Made by a program: the position numbers and the translations under genes. This document shows, piece after piece, positions 20,486 through 31,319 of a DNA stretch of 64,000 nucleotides. This stretch comes from Heligmosomoides polygyrus polygyrus (taxonomy: Eukaryota > Nematoda > Chromadorea > Rhabditida > Heligmosomidae): positions 66,250,643 to 66,314,642 of the forward strand of contig OX377202.1 of the NCBI GenBank assembly GCA_947396885.1. The letters run 5' to 3'. Within the stretch, counting starts at the first letter, position 1. Each line of letters starts with the position of its first letter. The notes beneath the pieces were generated by a model. That model saw only the letters and a program-made list of their open reading frames with translations. It searched no databases and was not told the DNA's origin.

Positions 20486-20751
20486 TGGCTTGAGGATTCT
20501 GATGTTGCTATCTATCCGACCAAACGCCTCATCGACTCTAGCCTTTCGGATATCGTCTTGAGGCATAGCAAGAAATCCCGAACCCATGAACGATAAACTC
20601 ACCCGCTGATCCACCGCTTGTGCGGAGCGACGCCGCTGCCGCAGTTAGTCGACAGATGGTAACTGAGACTCACTATACTGTTCATTCTACACTATGTATA
20701 CTGTGTATACCAGTGTCATTCTTAACCACATCCTTGTCACCACCGGTTGCT

Positions 20752-21492
20752 CTATAACTCACAATGAGAAATAAACGGCAGAAGGTCATCGGTGACCGAA
20801 GGACACTCATTTCGATTGTTCATTCGTGGATTTCGTGAAAGAATCCAGAATGAATCCAGCGCTTTTCTAGACGAAATATCTGTCTCTATGGTCAAAATCG
20901 TGCACTTTACATCAAAGTCGTTTCCGCCATGTTCCTCCACTTTATGCTTGCCCAGAGGATTCGTTAAGATACCCCGCCTTTTGCACACTAGATGTTCATT
21001 AACACGAATAGCAAGTACCCTTCCGGTTTCCCCAATGTATGTCTGCCTGCATGTCCGGCCTTTAAGCTCATAGATAACGCCAACTTTGGCGCAATCCCCT
21101 ACTTTCCCGTAAGGACATACAACACAGTTTTCCGTTACGCACTCCCTGTCGTAAAGACTATTTCGAACCAGCTGGCGCTTGATGCTGTCGTTTGGAATGT
21201 TAACTAAGACAACATCATCCTCCAACTGGGCCCGTCTTATGCTTCGTTGTAGAGCGGAATTGACGTTATGAAATGAAAGGGACACACAAGGGTACTTTAT
21301 CTCGGCGTGGTACAGCTCGCTGATCAGAGTGGGATCCCCTGTGGTGATGTTGTACCGTGTATCCAATCTGCGCAGCTATTTGACATGCTAGTTGCACAGA
21401 TTCACGTCGTTCTTCAGCACCAGTGCATACATCGTTCGCAGTTCTGATCATGTTCTTCACCACCGCGCGTTTGACTGCGTTAGGATGCGCAG
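20752..21492 (-). pseudogene. Penelope-like retroelement 2: RT tail plus GIY-YIG endonuclease
   Basis: The 204-codon frame at 21366-20752 encodes a complete GIY-YIG-type endonuclease: cysteine cluster CVTENCVVCPYGKVGDC, the motif TYIGETGRVLAIRVNEHL, and the conserved C-terminal region SRKALDSFWILSRNP. Upstream, after a frameshift near 21366, the linker continues (RAVVKNMIRTANDVCTG) up to a TA microsatellite at 21494. The reverse transcriptase is missing. The endonuclease frame itself is undamaged, so this copy is younger than element 1. The hammerhead-like motif follows at 20432-20485. Confidence 0.9.
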
Positions 21493-21493
21493 A

Positions 21494-21554
<61 letters not shown>
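21494..21554. repeat. (TA)n microsatellite
   Basis: About 30 TA units directly upstream of Penelope-like element 2. Confidence 0.97.
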
Positions 21555-21555
<1 letters not shown>

Positions 21556-21739
21556 CTAGTATTTAAGCGAAACACAACAGTCAAGTGTAAAATGCAAAAC
21601 ATCAAACGAGTGCATGGCGCATTACATTCTTCATATGTCAGAAAATTTACATTTTCTTATGCTTTCATATATGTGGACCCGTCGGGACAGGGAGGGTGCG
21701 AAACGACGATGTTTGGGCAGCGATGAAGACAGCCCCGAT

Positions 21740-24687
21740 CAGGGATGGGCGGAATTTCTGATTTCTGTTTTCTGTTTTCTGATTTTCTGGCCATTTTGGG
21801 CAAATTTTTTCTGTTTTCTGTTTTCTGGGAAAATGGCCTAAATTGGCCAGAAAACAGAAAATAGAGTCGCGAACAAAATTTTATCACAGAAATCCAATTT
21901 AAAAAATTCAAAAGTATCATAGAATAGTGAGTTTCATTCCAAAATAGTGTTTCTAGAGTATTTTAAATGGCAAGCATGTAGCGTTTCTGGATGTGCTCAT
22001 GTAGCAATTGCGCCATATACTCATGAACTATCCCACATGTTTGCTTGATTGATTGTGTAATTGCTGCTGGCAAGGAGTTTCTTCATAGGACATTTGTCGA
22101 CTTTCATAATTTGGCTTTGTATTCTTTTTCATATTATCAGTAGTTTGGACGATCTACGATCACTAAAAGTCTTATATTAAAACTATAAAACTAGTGTTTT
22201 GAGGGGTACTAAATTATGTATTAACTAACCACATGTCTTAGAGTGATTGTGGGTAGGGTTATTCTCCACCACCGGTTTAAAAATTGAACATTGTTGGCCG
22301 ATCATCCCCAATATCGTTTTCTGCAGAGCCTCTGTCGAAGCTGGTTTTCTAACTCTGAAGGTTGCTCAGCTTTTGGTGTCACAAATTAGTAAGAGACAGA
22401 AAAGTTTTTTAGTTACCTTTGATTTCGCTGGTGATAAAGTAGTGATGCAGAAAATTTCTCATTTATCAGGTATATCATCTGTCGTCCCATTGATGTTCAA
22501 GCGGACGCCATCAGCGTCTCCATACGTCCGTGCCGCGTGCCAGGGAGCTCCAATGGATCCTTTTCGCTCGAGGGACACGAAGGGCGTCATTGTTTAGGGC
22601 TTTGACGAAGAAGCCCGACCCACGCGTTGGTGGGCAGTTCCTGCTGTTCTCTTGACATCCCGCGGAATCCAGTCGGTGACGTCCACTCGGTGTCTGCGAA
22701 GCGCATTACGTGGCCCACCTAATTTTCGACGACTTGGCCCATGCGACAGCATCTCTGATCTTCGAACGTCGGCGAAGCTCGGAACTCCGGAGGTCTTCTC
22801 TCACTTGCGTGTGCCGTGTCACTGAACATCGTCCTCTCGATTCCACGCTGCGCGACGCTGATCGCGTGTTCATCCTGCTTTCGTATGGCACAGTTCTCTG
22901 AGGCGTATGCAGGGCAGGAAGAATAGTGAAGTCGAAAAGGTGCGTACGAGCCGGACGTTCTTCGTCTTCTTCGCGACTTCTTCGACGCTCTTGAAAGGTC
23001 CCCAAGCCGCTCGTTTCCTCCTGCTCATCTCTGGCGCTAGGCCGTTGGCCATGTTGACTTCGCGACCCAGATACACGTATCTGGAGCATTCGAAGATGTT
23101 CGTTCGTTAAGTGAGGATGACGGATCAGAAACTCGTCCGTTGCTCATGAACATCGTCTTCGTAAGATTCAGCTGCAGTCCAACGTTCCCACATACACGGT
23201 CGAAGCCAACAAGCATCTGCTCCGCCTGGCTAGCGCTCGGTGTTATGAGCACGATGTCATCAGCAAACCGAAGATGGTCAGTTGCCGGCCGTCGACCTTC
23301 ACTCCCATGTCTTCCCATTCTAGTTCGCGCATGGCGTTTTCGAGCTGAAGAGCTTCGAAGATATGGTATTCCACTGCCGACCCCCTCTCTTCACGTCGAT
23401 GACGACGTCGTTGTAGAATGGTGAGATCATGGTCGTGAATCCACTGTACAGCTCTCGAAGGACTTTGATGTACAGAGTAGGAACACCCTGAGCGAGCAGG
23501 GCTTAGACGGCCGCTTCAGTTTCGACAGAGTCGAACTCCTTCTTCAGGTCGATGAAGGTAAGCCATAGCGGCAGCTTGAACTCTCGCGACACTTCGATGA
23601 GCTTCGTGTATGTGGTCGACCATGCTGAATCCTTTCCGAAATCCTGCTTGTTCGAATTTCTGTCCTTCGTCCAGCGTTCGGCCGATCCTATTCAGGATCA
23701 CTCGAGTGAACAGCATGTAGACTACGGACAGCAGGCAGATCGGGCGATAGTTGCTAATGTCGTGCACTCCTGTACAGCAAGGTGTTCTGCTGGCCTTCCA
23801 CTGAGATGTTATATGATATGTAGATGTGAGGAGAAATAATAATAATAATGTGATGGAGAGGGTACATGCTCGGTCTTTATTATATTGTGTCTTCGCATTC
23901 AAGGAAGCACCTTCACCCAAGATCTGCTATGCTGACAGCCCTTCAATCGCAATCTCGTGTTGTTCTGTGAAATATCAAGCCAATACACAACATTTTTAGT
24001 TGGCTAAGTAGTAACTAGGTGCTGTTAAGAGCATTGGTAAGTTGGCCTGAAAACTTTCAGCTGCACGGAAACTAGGACACTTACAAGGAAATGTATTTCC
24101 GAAGAACGAAAGGAACTAGGAATACAGATTCTGGCGCAGCCAGTATTACTCAAAGAACATCTGCATAGCTTTAGAGTATGTTGCGAGAATGTGTCTACAA
24201 ACTCAAGCAATTGTGTTGAAACATGCAAACAGTGATTGCTGAGCCTTCGTCGTGTTCGGTATTCTAAAAGGCCAGTTTCTTAATAGTGGACCGTTCTCTA
24301 ATTGAGGCGTTAGCGGTGAAACGGAGCTGATGAGTAATGTAGTATACTTCAAGTGTCGAGATTCCTAGGATCTATCAGTCAAGATTTACAACATGCTGAT
24401 TGCAGTGCACTGGAGTTTAATAAAAATTTTTATAAACGCTTGCAAATTAAAACGCTGGTCTACGACTACATTTCTGGTCCTACAAAAGCATTTGCTACTG
24501 GAAATATGGATCTTTAGGTAAAATAATTAGGTCGTGTGATAATTTCGAAATTTTCTGTTTTCTGATTTCTGTTTTCTGATTTTCTGGCGTTTTTGGCTTT
24601 TCTGTTTTCTGATTTCTGTTTTCTGACGAAGGCGATTTTCTGTTTTCTGTTTTCTGGGAAAATTTTCAAAATTTCCGCCCATCCCTG
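21740..24687. mobile_element. hAT-superfamily DNA element with 8-bp target duplication
   Basis: Ends are CAGGGATGGGCGGAA at 21740 and its reverse complement ending at 24687, the canonical CAGGG hAT type. The flanks gccccgat at 21732-21739 and 24688-24695 are an exact 8-bp duplication, the size typical of hAT. The subterminal 150 bp on both sides is packed with TTTTCTGTTTTCTG repeats, likely transposase-binding sites. No hAT transposase (no RW..H or dimerisation domain) is readable, so it is non-autonomous. The centre is occupied by an antisense RTE-B relic (22470-23830). Confidence 0.92.
22470..23830 (-). pseudogene. RTE-B relic inside the hAT element
   Basis: Minus-strand readings, in order from 23830: GNYRPI-like motif ISNYRPICLLSVVYMLF and GRTLDEGQKFEQAGFRKGF (RT fingers/palm), then LRFADDIVLITPSASQAEQM (the catalytic FADD) and VGLQLNLTKTMFMSNGRV at about 23300-23140, then the C-terminal part to about 22490 in several frames. 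It matches the plus-strand RTE-B copy at 48955-52360 throughout. No endonuclease is present (5'-truncated). Numerous frameshifts. It probably inserted into the hAT element after or before its own move; order unresolved. Confidence 0.87.
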
Positions 24688-24695
24688 GCCCCGAT

Positions 24696-24933
24696 CCAGC
24701 TGGAGATGAGGTGGTATGGACACGTCCTCAGAAGACCAGAGGATCACCACACAAGGTTGGCCCTAGATTTCGAGGCACCCGGAAAGCGTCTGAGAGGAGC
24801 CCCAAGGAAAAGATGGAAGGACGTCATCAAGAGAGATCTCGCCGAAGTCGGCGCCACGGCAGATGACGCCCTTGATAGGATGAGATGGCGACAGATCACA
24901 AGAACAGCGGACCCTGCGACTGTGCGTGACTAA
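24696..24933 (+). pseudogene. RTE-C reverse transcriptase C-terminus
   Basis: Contains RWYGHVLRRPEDHHTRLALD, PGKRLRGAPRKRWKDVIKRD and a terminal RTADPATVRD. This C-terminal domain is diagnostic for RTE-type endonuclease/reverse transcriptases, and RTE-A ends the same way (RRADPATKRD). The palm and endonuclease are absent by 5' truncation. The frame is intact from 24706 to the stop. Confidence 0.88.
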
Positions 24934-24971
24934 ACGCTCAGGAGAAGAAGAAGAAGAAGATGCTTTCATAT

Positions 24972-26349
24972 GAGCTTTTAACTTCTTCAGTATCTTTACT
25001 CTTAGCAAAGTTATGACCTTTTAAACAGTATATACACTTTTTGAGACACCCTTTATTATTCATTTCCTTAGCTTTAATAAGCTTTCTCAGTCCTCCTTGC
25101 TTCTTCCATAAACATCAAAAACCGATGGGAGCATTACAAGCAACACTAATTTCACGTACCGGCGTTGAAAGGAATGAAAGAATGATTTCTGACTTTTACC
25201 ATCAAGAGCACGTCTCAGTGAGCGACAATCCTTTCAGACATGTATGCCTGGGGTGATAAGATGAGGAAGACCTCACTTGAGCAGGCTAGGTAATCAATCA
25301 CCTGCCTTTTACCCCCAATGCGATTAATACTCTGCCTTTTAGCCTAGTCGAGACATTTTCACGTAGAGGTATGTACAGCTCTGTCGGCCTCTCTCCTGAG
25401 CACATTTGACGGACAAGAACCGCGATTCTGTGATGAAGTGATAATGAAAACGACCGAGGTTTGTTTATGGCTCTGCATTCCGAGTTAGGACGATCATCGC
25501 ATTCGACAGGACGAAACCACAGCATTAAATAACTTTGCAGGTGCAGTAGCTGTCAATAAACCGGTGAGCGAGGAAAGGTGTCGGAAAAATAGCTGCCTTA
25601 GTCCTCAGCGAATGAAAAGGCTGCACCCACCTATGCTGATTACCGCCTCTTGATAAGGACCGCCATTTAAGAACTAGCCGATGACATCATGCTCAAATGT
25701 ATGCGCGTACACAGGGACGATGCTTCATGCTGCATGCGACTTCGTTAGACGAGAACTGATGCGTCACGTTTCGCTAATCCACGCGTTGGCTATAAAACTA
25801 TTCACGTATGAGGCTCAAAACAGCTGGACTTCTGTGTCTTTTGCAAACTGTATGGAGAGCTTGTGCTTAATAAATGTCCACCAAGAGCGAGTTCAGTGAT
25901 TTTTGATAGCACTCGAATGAAGAAAAAGGAACTGGACAAGATTGTGATGGAATGAGTCTGCGAACTTATGGAGGGGTGGACTTGCTCCCGTACCGGCCTA
26001 TCTCACCTCCCAACGATAACGTGTTTGTAAACAGCCAGTTGTAGCGACGAGATAGACGATGACACTGAGGGTACGAGAAAGTCCAAGGCATGTGTGTTGG
26101 CCGACTTTGTTGCGCTCGTCGTTCCAGCTACGAATTTAGCGTCAAAACGAGCCTGGAAATTTCGACATGGGGAAGGACTGCTATGTATAAAACGGCAAAA
26201 ATGGAGGCGCAAACATATTCAGAACTCTGCGAGTCTGTCACTTCAAACCTTCCTGCTGCGTCTTGCCCGTTCGATGGGCAATGGAGTGCTTAGTAATCAA
26301 TTCATTTTTATTCCTCAAATGGCGGATAAAGAGGTTGTAGGCTCTCATA
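24972..26349. other. No confident gene
   Basis: Open frames at 25681-25899 and 26090-26381 lack motifs and splice support. Parts may be introns of the exon candidate at 26721. Confidence 0.3.
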
Positions 26350-26379
26350 GCTACGTTTTGTTGCGACAAAAAAAACTCT

Positions 26380-26444
26380 AGCTCCAGGCTAGATTCGAAC
26401 CTGACCTAATCGGTCGGGCTCTACTCCACTGCACCAGCGGCGGT
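26380..26444 (-). other. tRNA-like module, left arm of second copy
   Basis: Diverged, B box AGGTTCGAATC retained, acceptor strands mismatched. Relic only. Confidence 0.55.
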
Positions 26445-26561
26445 GTTTGGCGCAACATCCACATTTGGTGGGACACATCAACACTCACCCGTATATTGGT
26501 ATGAGCCGCTTGTTAAGCTGAAGGTCTTGATAGAAATGGTGTTGTTGCGCTCGAACAAGCA

Positions 26562-26636
26562 GCGCCGGTGGTGTAGTGGTGTCAAGCATTCCCAGCTGGT
26601 CAGCAGGAGGCGCGGGCTCGAGTGCCGCTTGGCGCT
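26562..26636 (+). other. tRNA-like module, right arm of second copy
   Basis: 75 nt, acceptor GCGCCGG with TTGGCGC, A-box-like GGTGTAGTGG, B box changed to GGCTCGAGTGC. The loop reads CTGGTCA, here with U33, but the anticodon stem is poorly paired. Not a functional tRNA gene in my judgement. Confidence 0.6.
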
Positions 26637-26720
26637 ATAGTTTTGATCGCAACAAAATATGCGAGCTTTAGCAGTCCTCTAAAGTATGGTTGTGTAGCAT
26701 ATCAAGGGACGAAATTATAG

Positions 26721-26921
26721 TGGTACCAAAATGCAGGTTTCGCTTGTGTGACAGATTTTTTTCCATTTTCGGTCAATCACTACAGAGAAATGCAGCGAGA
26801 TATCGACTTACAACTGCGTACAACAGACAGAAGAGCTACAACATTTTACGAGGACTTCCTCAAGCACCTCAGCTATCTGACCATACTCCGGGTTGTGGCT
26901 GATCTAACTTACCCATGTTAA
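26721..26921 (+). CDS. Candidate C-terminal exon of an unrecognised host protein
   Basis: An acceptor-like attatag ends at 26720. The frame is then open for 66 codons to a TAA at 26919-26921, reading WYQNAGFACVTDFFPFSVNH at the start and ending LRVVADLTYPC. Aromatic and charged residues are spread as in a folded protein, and codon choice looks coding. No domain recognised. The upstream exon would lie left of the foldback element, which would then sit in an intron. An alternative reading in another frame (26690-26902) is shorter on sense. Confidence 0.28.
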   Translation, partial: WYQNAGFACVTDFFPFSVNHYREMQRDIDLQLRTTDRRATTFYEDFLKHLSYLTILRVVADLTYPC

Positions 26922-26930
26922 CATGTATGC

Positions 26931-27299
26931 TTGCGCGAAGCGGGCATCGTTAAGTACATACACCCGTCCCTCTTACTGAAGTACCCGATCCTCTTGCAAG
27001 CTCCTTCCAAGTTATGTGTCCATGAAACATTAGCGTTCTCTGATTGGCGTGCTTATTCTATTGTGTTGAGGTCTTCAAACACCCTCTATTGCGGTCAGCA
27101 CTTCAACTGGATTGCTTTTCTCAACGCTCGAGAAAGAGAGCAATTTCCCCACGACGCATGCGACATATGGGGTCGAAAACGTTGTCAACTTTTACCTGTA
27201 ACTACTGCATTTGGTGCTAAGAGCGCATGCCAGAGACTGCGCATTCTTGTGGGCTGGCTTCATCGACCATCGCAGGCTGAGAACCAAATGATCTGGTAA
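26931..27299 (+). CDS. Unassigned open frame, possibly coding
   Basis: About 122 codons open from 26931 (TTG start, no early ATG) to 27297-27299. Contains several Cys and Trp residues but no known motif. It directly follows the exon candidate above and could be part of the same decayed host locus or chance. Confidence 0.18.
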   Translation: MREAGIVKYIHPSLLLKYPILLQAPSKLCVHETLAFSDWRAYSIVLRSSNTLYCGQHFNWIAFLNAREREQFPHDACDIWGRKRCQLLPVTTAFGAKSACQRLRILVGWLHRPSQAENQMIW

Positions 27300-27526
27300 C
27301 TACATCCGTCATCGTGGAGGAAGTAAAATATACCGGTGTAACCAAATACAGTACCACTATTGGAAGATGTGCAGCGAAGGTGTGCGGGATCTCACAAATC
27401 AAGCAAACCGATAGAACAAAAGAATTCACTGGAAGCGCACTCGGTAACTGTTCATCATGTCAACGCGGCAATGAAATCTTCAAGCGATCAAGCCTTCCTG
27501 ATAAAAATGTCGTCTTCATGTTGTAG
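27263..27526 (+). CDS. Unassigned Cys-containing open frame
   Basis: The frame is open from about 27263 to the stop at 27524-27526 and reads SVIVEEVKYTGVTKYSTTIG, then CAAKVCG and NCSSCQRGNE. The cysteine pairs suggest a secreted or structural domain, but I cannot name one. No convincing acceptor was found, so the start is unknown. Confidence 0.2.
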
Positions 27527-27683
27527 CGCCTAGTACTTTACATTACCAAATTAAGTTCTCCGATTGGCATAATATCTAATCTCACCATTCGGTGTCGCTA
27601 CGAGAAGCTATGTACGAGCATCATATAATAGCTTTTTAAAGGAAGTATGTATAGCTCAGAAGAACCGGAACACATGTTTGTGT

Positions 27684-27762
27684 TTGTTAATTTCAATTCT
27701 GATGGATATGAGAAGCGAATCTTTCTGTTAACTTCAATTCTGATGGATATGGGAAGGGAATC
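27684..27762. repeat. Tandem duplication, 43-bp period
   Basis: ttcaattctgatggatatg occurs twice with matching flanks; the copies differ at four positions. Confidence 0.85.
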
Positions 27763-28361
27763 GCAGGCTCATCAAAACCCTCGCTTGGATCCAAACCTAG
27801 CCTTGTCCGCTATTCCCTACCCCAATAGGTGTGCTTGCCACTACTCCAACTAGCCCATGCAGTTTATCCAACTGTTTATTAGTACAAATTCCAACCTACT
27901 ACAAGACAGGATCAGCCGAATTTTTTTGTAACAGAAGGTAGTATAAGCATCGATCCGAAAAAAAACACTAGCCATATTCCAATTTTCGTCTTAGTTGTCC
28001 ATTAAAAGCTTCAATATGTTATTGAAATCGTAGCAAAACTCAAAAGCCATCCCTCTTTCAAAACAGCGAATAATTACTTTACGTGAGAACCATACTTAAT
28101 GCATTTTAATTGAAGGAATCTCTTCAAAAGATTCAGTAGCATAGAAGAGCACAGGCTCGAAAAGCTAAAGGGAAATTCAGCGTGGAAGTGACAAAAAGCT
28201 GGTGGAGCTATAATGGAGACGAAGAGGAAAACGAAATTCAATATGTGGCCGCCATGCAGGTGGATCGCTTTCATGCATGCTGCTATCCTACATCAAGATC
28301 AGCTGTTTCTCCACTTTCACAAGCTTTCAGGAAAGGCATGAGAATTGCCTTCAAGCAAGTA
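27763..28361. other. No confident gene
   Basis: A plus-strand frame at 28182-28360 looks mildly coding (acidic, GDEEENE) and is cut by the MITE insertion at 28362. A minus-strand frame overlaps it. Neither is supported by homology. Confidence 0.25.
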
Positions 28362-29198
28362 TTAGGTTGTCCCATAAGTCCCCGCCGTTTTTTTCAACCA
28401 TTCACTGAAGATTTCGCCGGCGGTCTCTTGCATAGCACTGCACAGCTTTCGAAAGAGAATGATTTGTTCTATCAGAACCTGTATTGTATTTCTTTCTTCA
28501 TCATGAATTTTATCAATTTTTAGGTCGTTGAAGTGAAAAGTGAAAAAGTGAAAAAGTAGCCATTTGCGCACTTGTTCTCTCCGCTTAGGTTTGTAATTTT
28601 TTGCGCAGTTTTTCATAGCATTTGGAAAATAATGTTCTGACTACAAGAATATGTGTTGGTCCTATTTTCTCACTTGCCTTTATTGATTTTTAGGCCATCA
28701 AATTGGGACGTCCGAAGGAGGAGGGTTATTTTTGCCGACAGCTCCCGCTCTGTGGTTGGAACATTCTCTTTCGAAAGACATATAACACCAACCCAAAAAG
28801 TCCAACCACAGAGCAGGAGCTGTCGGCAAAGATACCCTCCTTCTTCGGATGTCCCAATTTGATGGCCTAAAAATCAATAAAGGACAAGTGAGAAAATAGG
28901 ACCAACACATATTCTTGTAGCACAGAACATTGTCTTCCAAGTGCTATAAAAAACTGCGCAAAAATTACAAACCTAAGCGGAGAGAACAAGTGAGCAAATG
29001 ACTACTTTTCACTTCTTCACTTTTTACCTTAACGACCTAAAAATTGAAAAAATTCATGATGAAAAAATGCAACGCACGTTCTCATAGAACAAATCATTCG
29101 CTCTCGAAAGCTATGTAGCGCTATGCAAGAGACCGCCGGCGAAATCTGCAGTGAATCGTTGAATAAAACGGCAAGGACTTACAGATGGGACAACTTAA
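28362..29198. mobile_element. Foldback MITE with mariner-type ends, copy 1
   Basis: Starts ttaggttgtcccataagt and ends with the inverted atgggacaacttaa, flanked by TA on both sides (28360-28361, 29199-29200). The whole 837 bp folds back on itself: inner inverted pairs include 'ccaaccacagagcaggagctg' in part and 'gccatcaaattggga'. The ends match the cecropia-type mariner inverted repeat TTAGGTTG..CATAAGT. No transposase is encoded; the Lys/Phe-rich open frames recur identically in all three copies and are repeat by-products. Confidence 0.9.
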
Positions 29199-29869
29199 TA
29201 CGTTGTCGAACTCTTTTTGTTGAGCCGGACTGGAAGCGAACGTGGGTTGCATTCTAAATGATGCGGTGCCTAGTTCTCGAAGACAGTTTTGATCAGAATA
29301 CGCCATATTTCACAGTGTCTCCCCATAAGGCATATGTTATACCTCGGCGACAGCGTCGCACGCCTCTTACATTGCTCTGGAGCCACGCCCTCGATCGCTT
29401 TCCTCACAATTCGGCAGTAGTATTGCCGCACTGTATTGCCGAATTGTGAGGAAAACGATCAAGGATACCTATCATAACCGTATACAGAGTTTAACATCCT
29501 TCTTGGCTAAGATTTGCAGTGAACACGCTTCGTCGGAGAAACTGATGTGGTCGATCCAAACAGAACCAGTCAAGTTAATTAAGTTCTGCTGTGATTCTTG
29601 GAGTATTCTCTTCTATACGTGTAGTAGTTGAGGTGACCAGTAGAGAGAAAAATAATGAATGAATTACAACAAATCACTCTAAGAAAAGGTATTATTAGAC
29701 AACCTGGCTGGTCCCGAACTCTGGATGACGTCGCAGTGCGCTGCTTATCAAATTTTCATAGTATCGTGCATGACCGGTAAATAGCGCCTTTACAAAAGAC
29801 GAAACGTGCACGAGGAACTGCACGAAATACCGGAAGAGGCTTTTAAGAAATTGCATTCTAGCAGGAATG
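29199..29869. other. No gene; one strong hairpin inside
   Basis: Apart from the inverted repeat at 29393-29460 nothing is recognised. Confidence 0.35.
29393..29460. repeat. Inverted repeat, 24-bp arms, 20-nt loop
   Basis: gatcgctttcctcacaattc... is inverted at 29437-29460 with one mismatch. Could be a tiny MITE or hairpin RNA source. Confidence 0.85.
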
Positions 29870-30110
29870 CAAATGGGTTGTGCTAAGCGAAGTCCATAAG
29901 TAACCGCCTTCAGAACCTATAGAGACCAACAAGGTAATTGCCTTCAAGGTTCACGTGAAGGTCGCCCAAATGTAGTGCCTATTCCAAAGCCGTCTCACAA
30001 TTGCGTAACCTTTCGTCAGAAGAACAGGCCCTGAACAGACAAGCAAAAAAGGAGGGCATTTGAGTCGGAAGCCGAACCATCGAAAACGCTTATGCAGGCA
30101 AGGGCTGATG
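29870..30110 (+). pseudogene. Possible Tc1/mariner-superfamily helix-turn-helix remnant
   Basis: Frames read VTAFRTYRDQQGNCLQGSRE followed by GRPNVVPIPK, and then LSSEEQALNRQAKKEG with a broken VGSRTIEN. This order (HTH, basic GRP linker, second HTH) is typical of Tc1-like transposases, but the match is weak and no catalytic region follows. Confidence 0.25.
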
Positions 30111-31319
30111 TCGCGGGAGCCAGAAAGTCACATACTGTTTGTCGGGGAGCCTCCCTTCATTGTTCGCCGACACAGAAAAACGTAAATCAAGTAATTCAAG
30201 TTCAGTTTAAGTTCAACAGCTGAACAATCTCATTCATAGATTGACTACGTAATTCAAGAAGTTGGAGAATTCGTAGTAATTGAATTCGTAAAACATAATA
30301 ATTGAGGCTTCCAAGTGGGGTTCAACCCATCGGCGACCGCTCGGCAAATCGCGTGTCTGGCACGTGGGACCACACGGACGCTGGAATCTCGCGGAAACAC
30401 TGCTTCACGATATTCCAAATGAAGCTCCCTTCCAAGGGTTAGCCACATATTGGAGAAGGCTGGAACAGGTTCGAAGCAAAACATAGGAGATGCTGCTGTA
30501 GGAAGGCCCGCAAGGAAAAAGGGTGCATGTTTGCCACGAATCGTGCAGATGAGGTGACCACATAATGTAGCAGGTGTTTGACATATTTTTGTCTAGATTG
30601 TTTTCAAAATTTTCACAAGAAATGTGACTACTTATTTTTCTGCATGACCCTTTTTGAAAATGTGAGGGTCTGCTTGTGAACAGTGCCGATCTTCGTGCAG
30701 CTTGAATAGTGTGTGCTGCTGATTATTTGTTTTTATCAGCACTTACAAGTAAATGATTGCCGTACCTCAGTGCAATAGCAATGCTAGGATCCAACCTATC
30801 AAACGATTACTCGTAAACCACGAAAAAGCGAGAAATGGGCCGTAGCCAACAGTTTTATACCCGTGGGCCGAGGTCGGCCCGCGCGGTCGCACGCGACAGA
30901 AAAACTGCTGGCCGAAATCGACACGCGCGGTCTTCAATGGGTTGGAATATCTCGTTGTGCGAATTCCTCGAATGAGCTACCCGACAGAAATGTGGGGTAT
31001 AGGCACATAGTATAAAGCACCGTTAACGTGAGAGTTGGGCTAGCGAAATAACGTATTTCTGCAATATCCCACTTGTCAGGTCACCGCTCATGCTTCACTC
31101 TTATTCTGATGAAAGCGGCCTCTGCCAGTTATTCAAAATAGTGATTTTTAAGGTTCTTTTACAAATTTCACTGCACTCACAGGTGTAGGTCTTAGAAAAA
31201 TGTGACGGTGTTGATCAATCTTTTTGCAGAATGTCACGTGCGTAGTCGATGTTTGCATTTGGAATATCTTTATTGATGAGGACCACTGGTAAGAACTGTT
31301 TAGTTCTGTATAGCTAGCC
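30111..31319. other. No recognisable gene
   Basis: A minus-strand open frame at 30254-30484 has no motif. Nothing else seen. Confidence 0.35.

Larger units (their letters stand above)
21659..24971 (+). mobile_element. RTE-C, 5'-truncated non-LTR insertion (split by a hAT element)
   Basis: Direct repeats atgctttcatat at 21659-21670 and 24960-24971 (12 bp) flank the whole locus. Between them lie the two halves of one RTE 3' end, 21671-21739 and 24696-24959, the latter ending in a (GAA)n tail. When the hAT insertion is ignored, the frame reads across the junction: NDDVWAAMKTAPIQLEMRW, then GHVLRRPEDH. This is strong evidence for the order: RTE-C landed first, the hAT element entered later. Confidence 0.9.
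26350..26668. mobile_element. Foldback element with tRNA-like modules, second copy
   Basis: Left arm (about 26350-26510) and right arm (about 26540-26668) are inverted and match the arms of 14348-14753, including 'ttttgatcgcaacaaaat', the tRNA-like modules and 'gatgttgcgc'. The inner part of the right arm is deleted. The centre (ttgttaagctgaaggtc) is the reverse complement of the centre of the first copy. More diverged than the first copy, so older. Confidence 0.78.
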
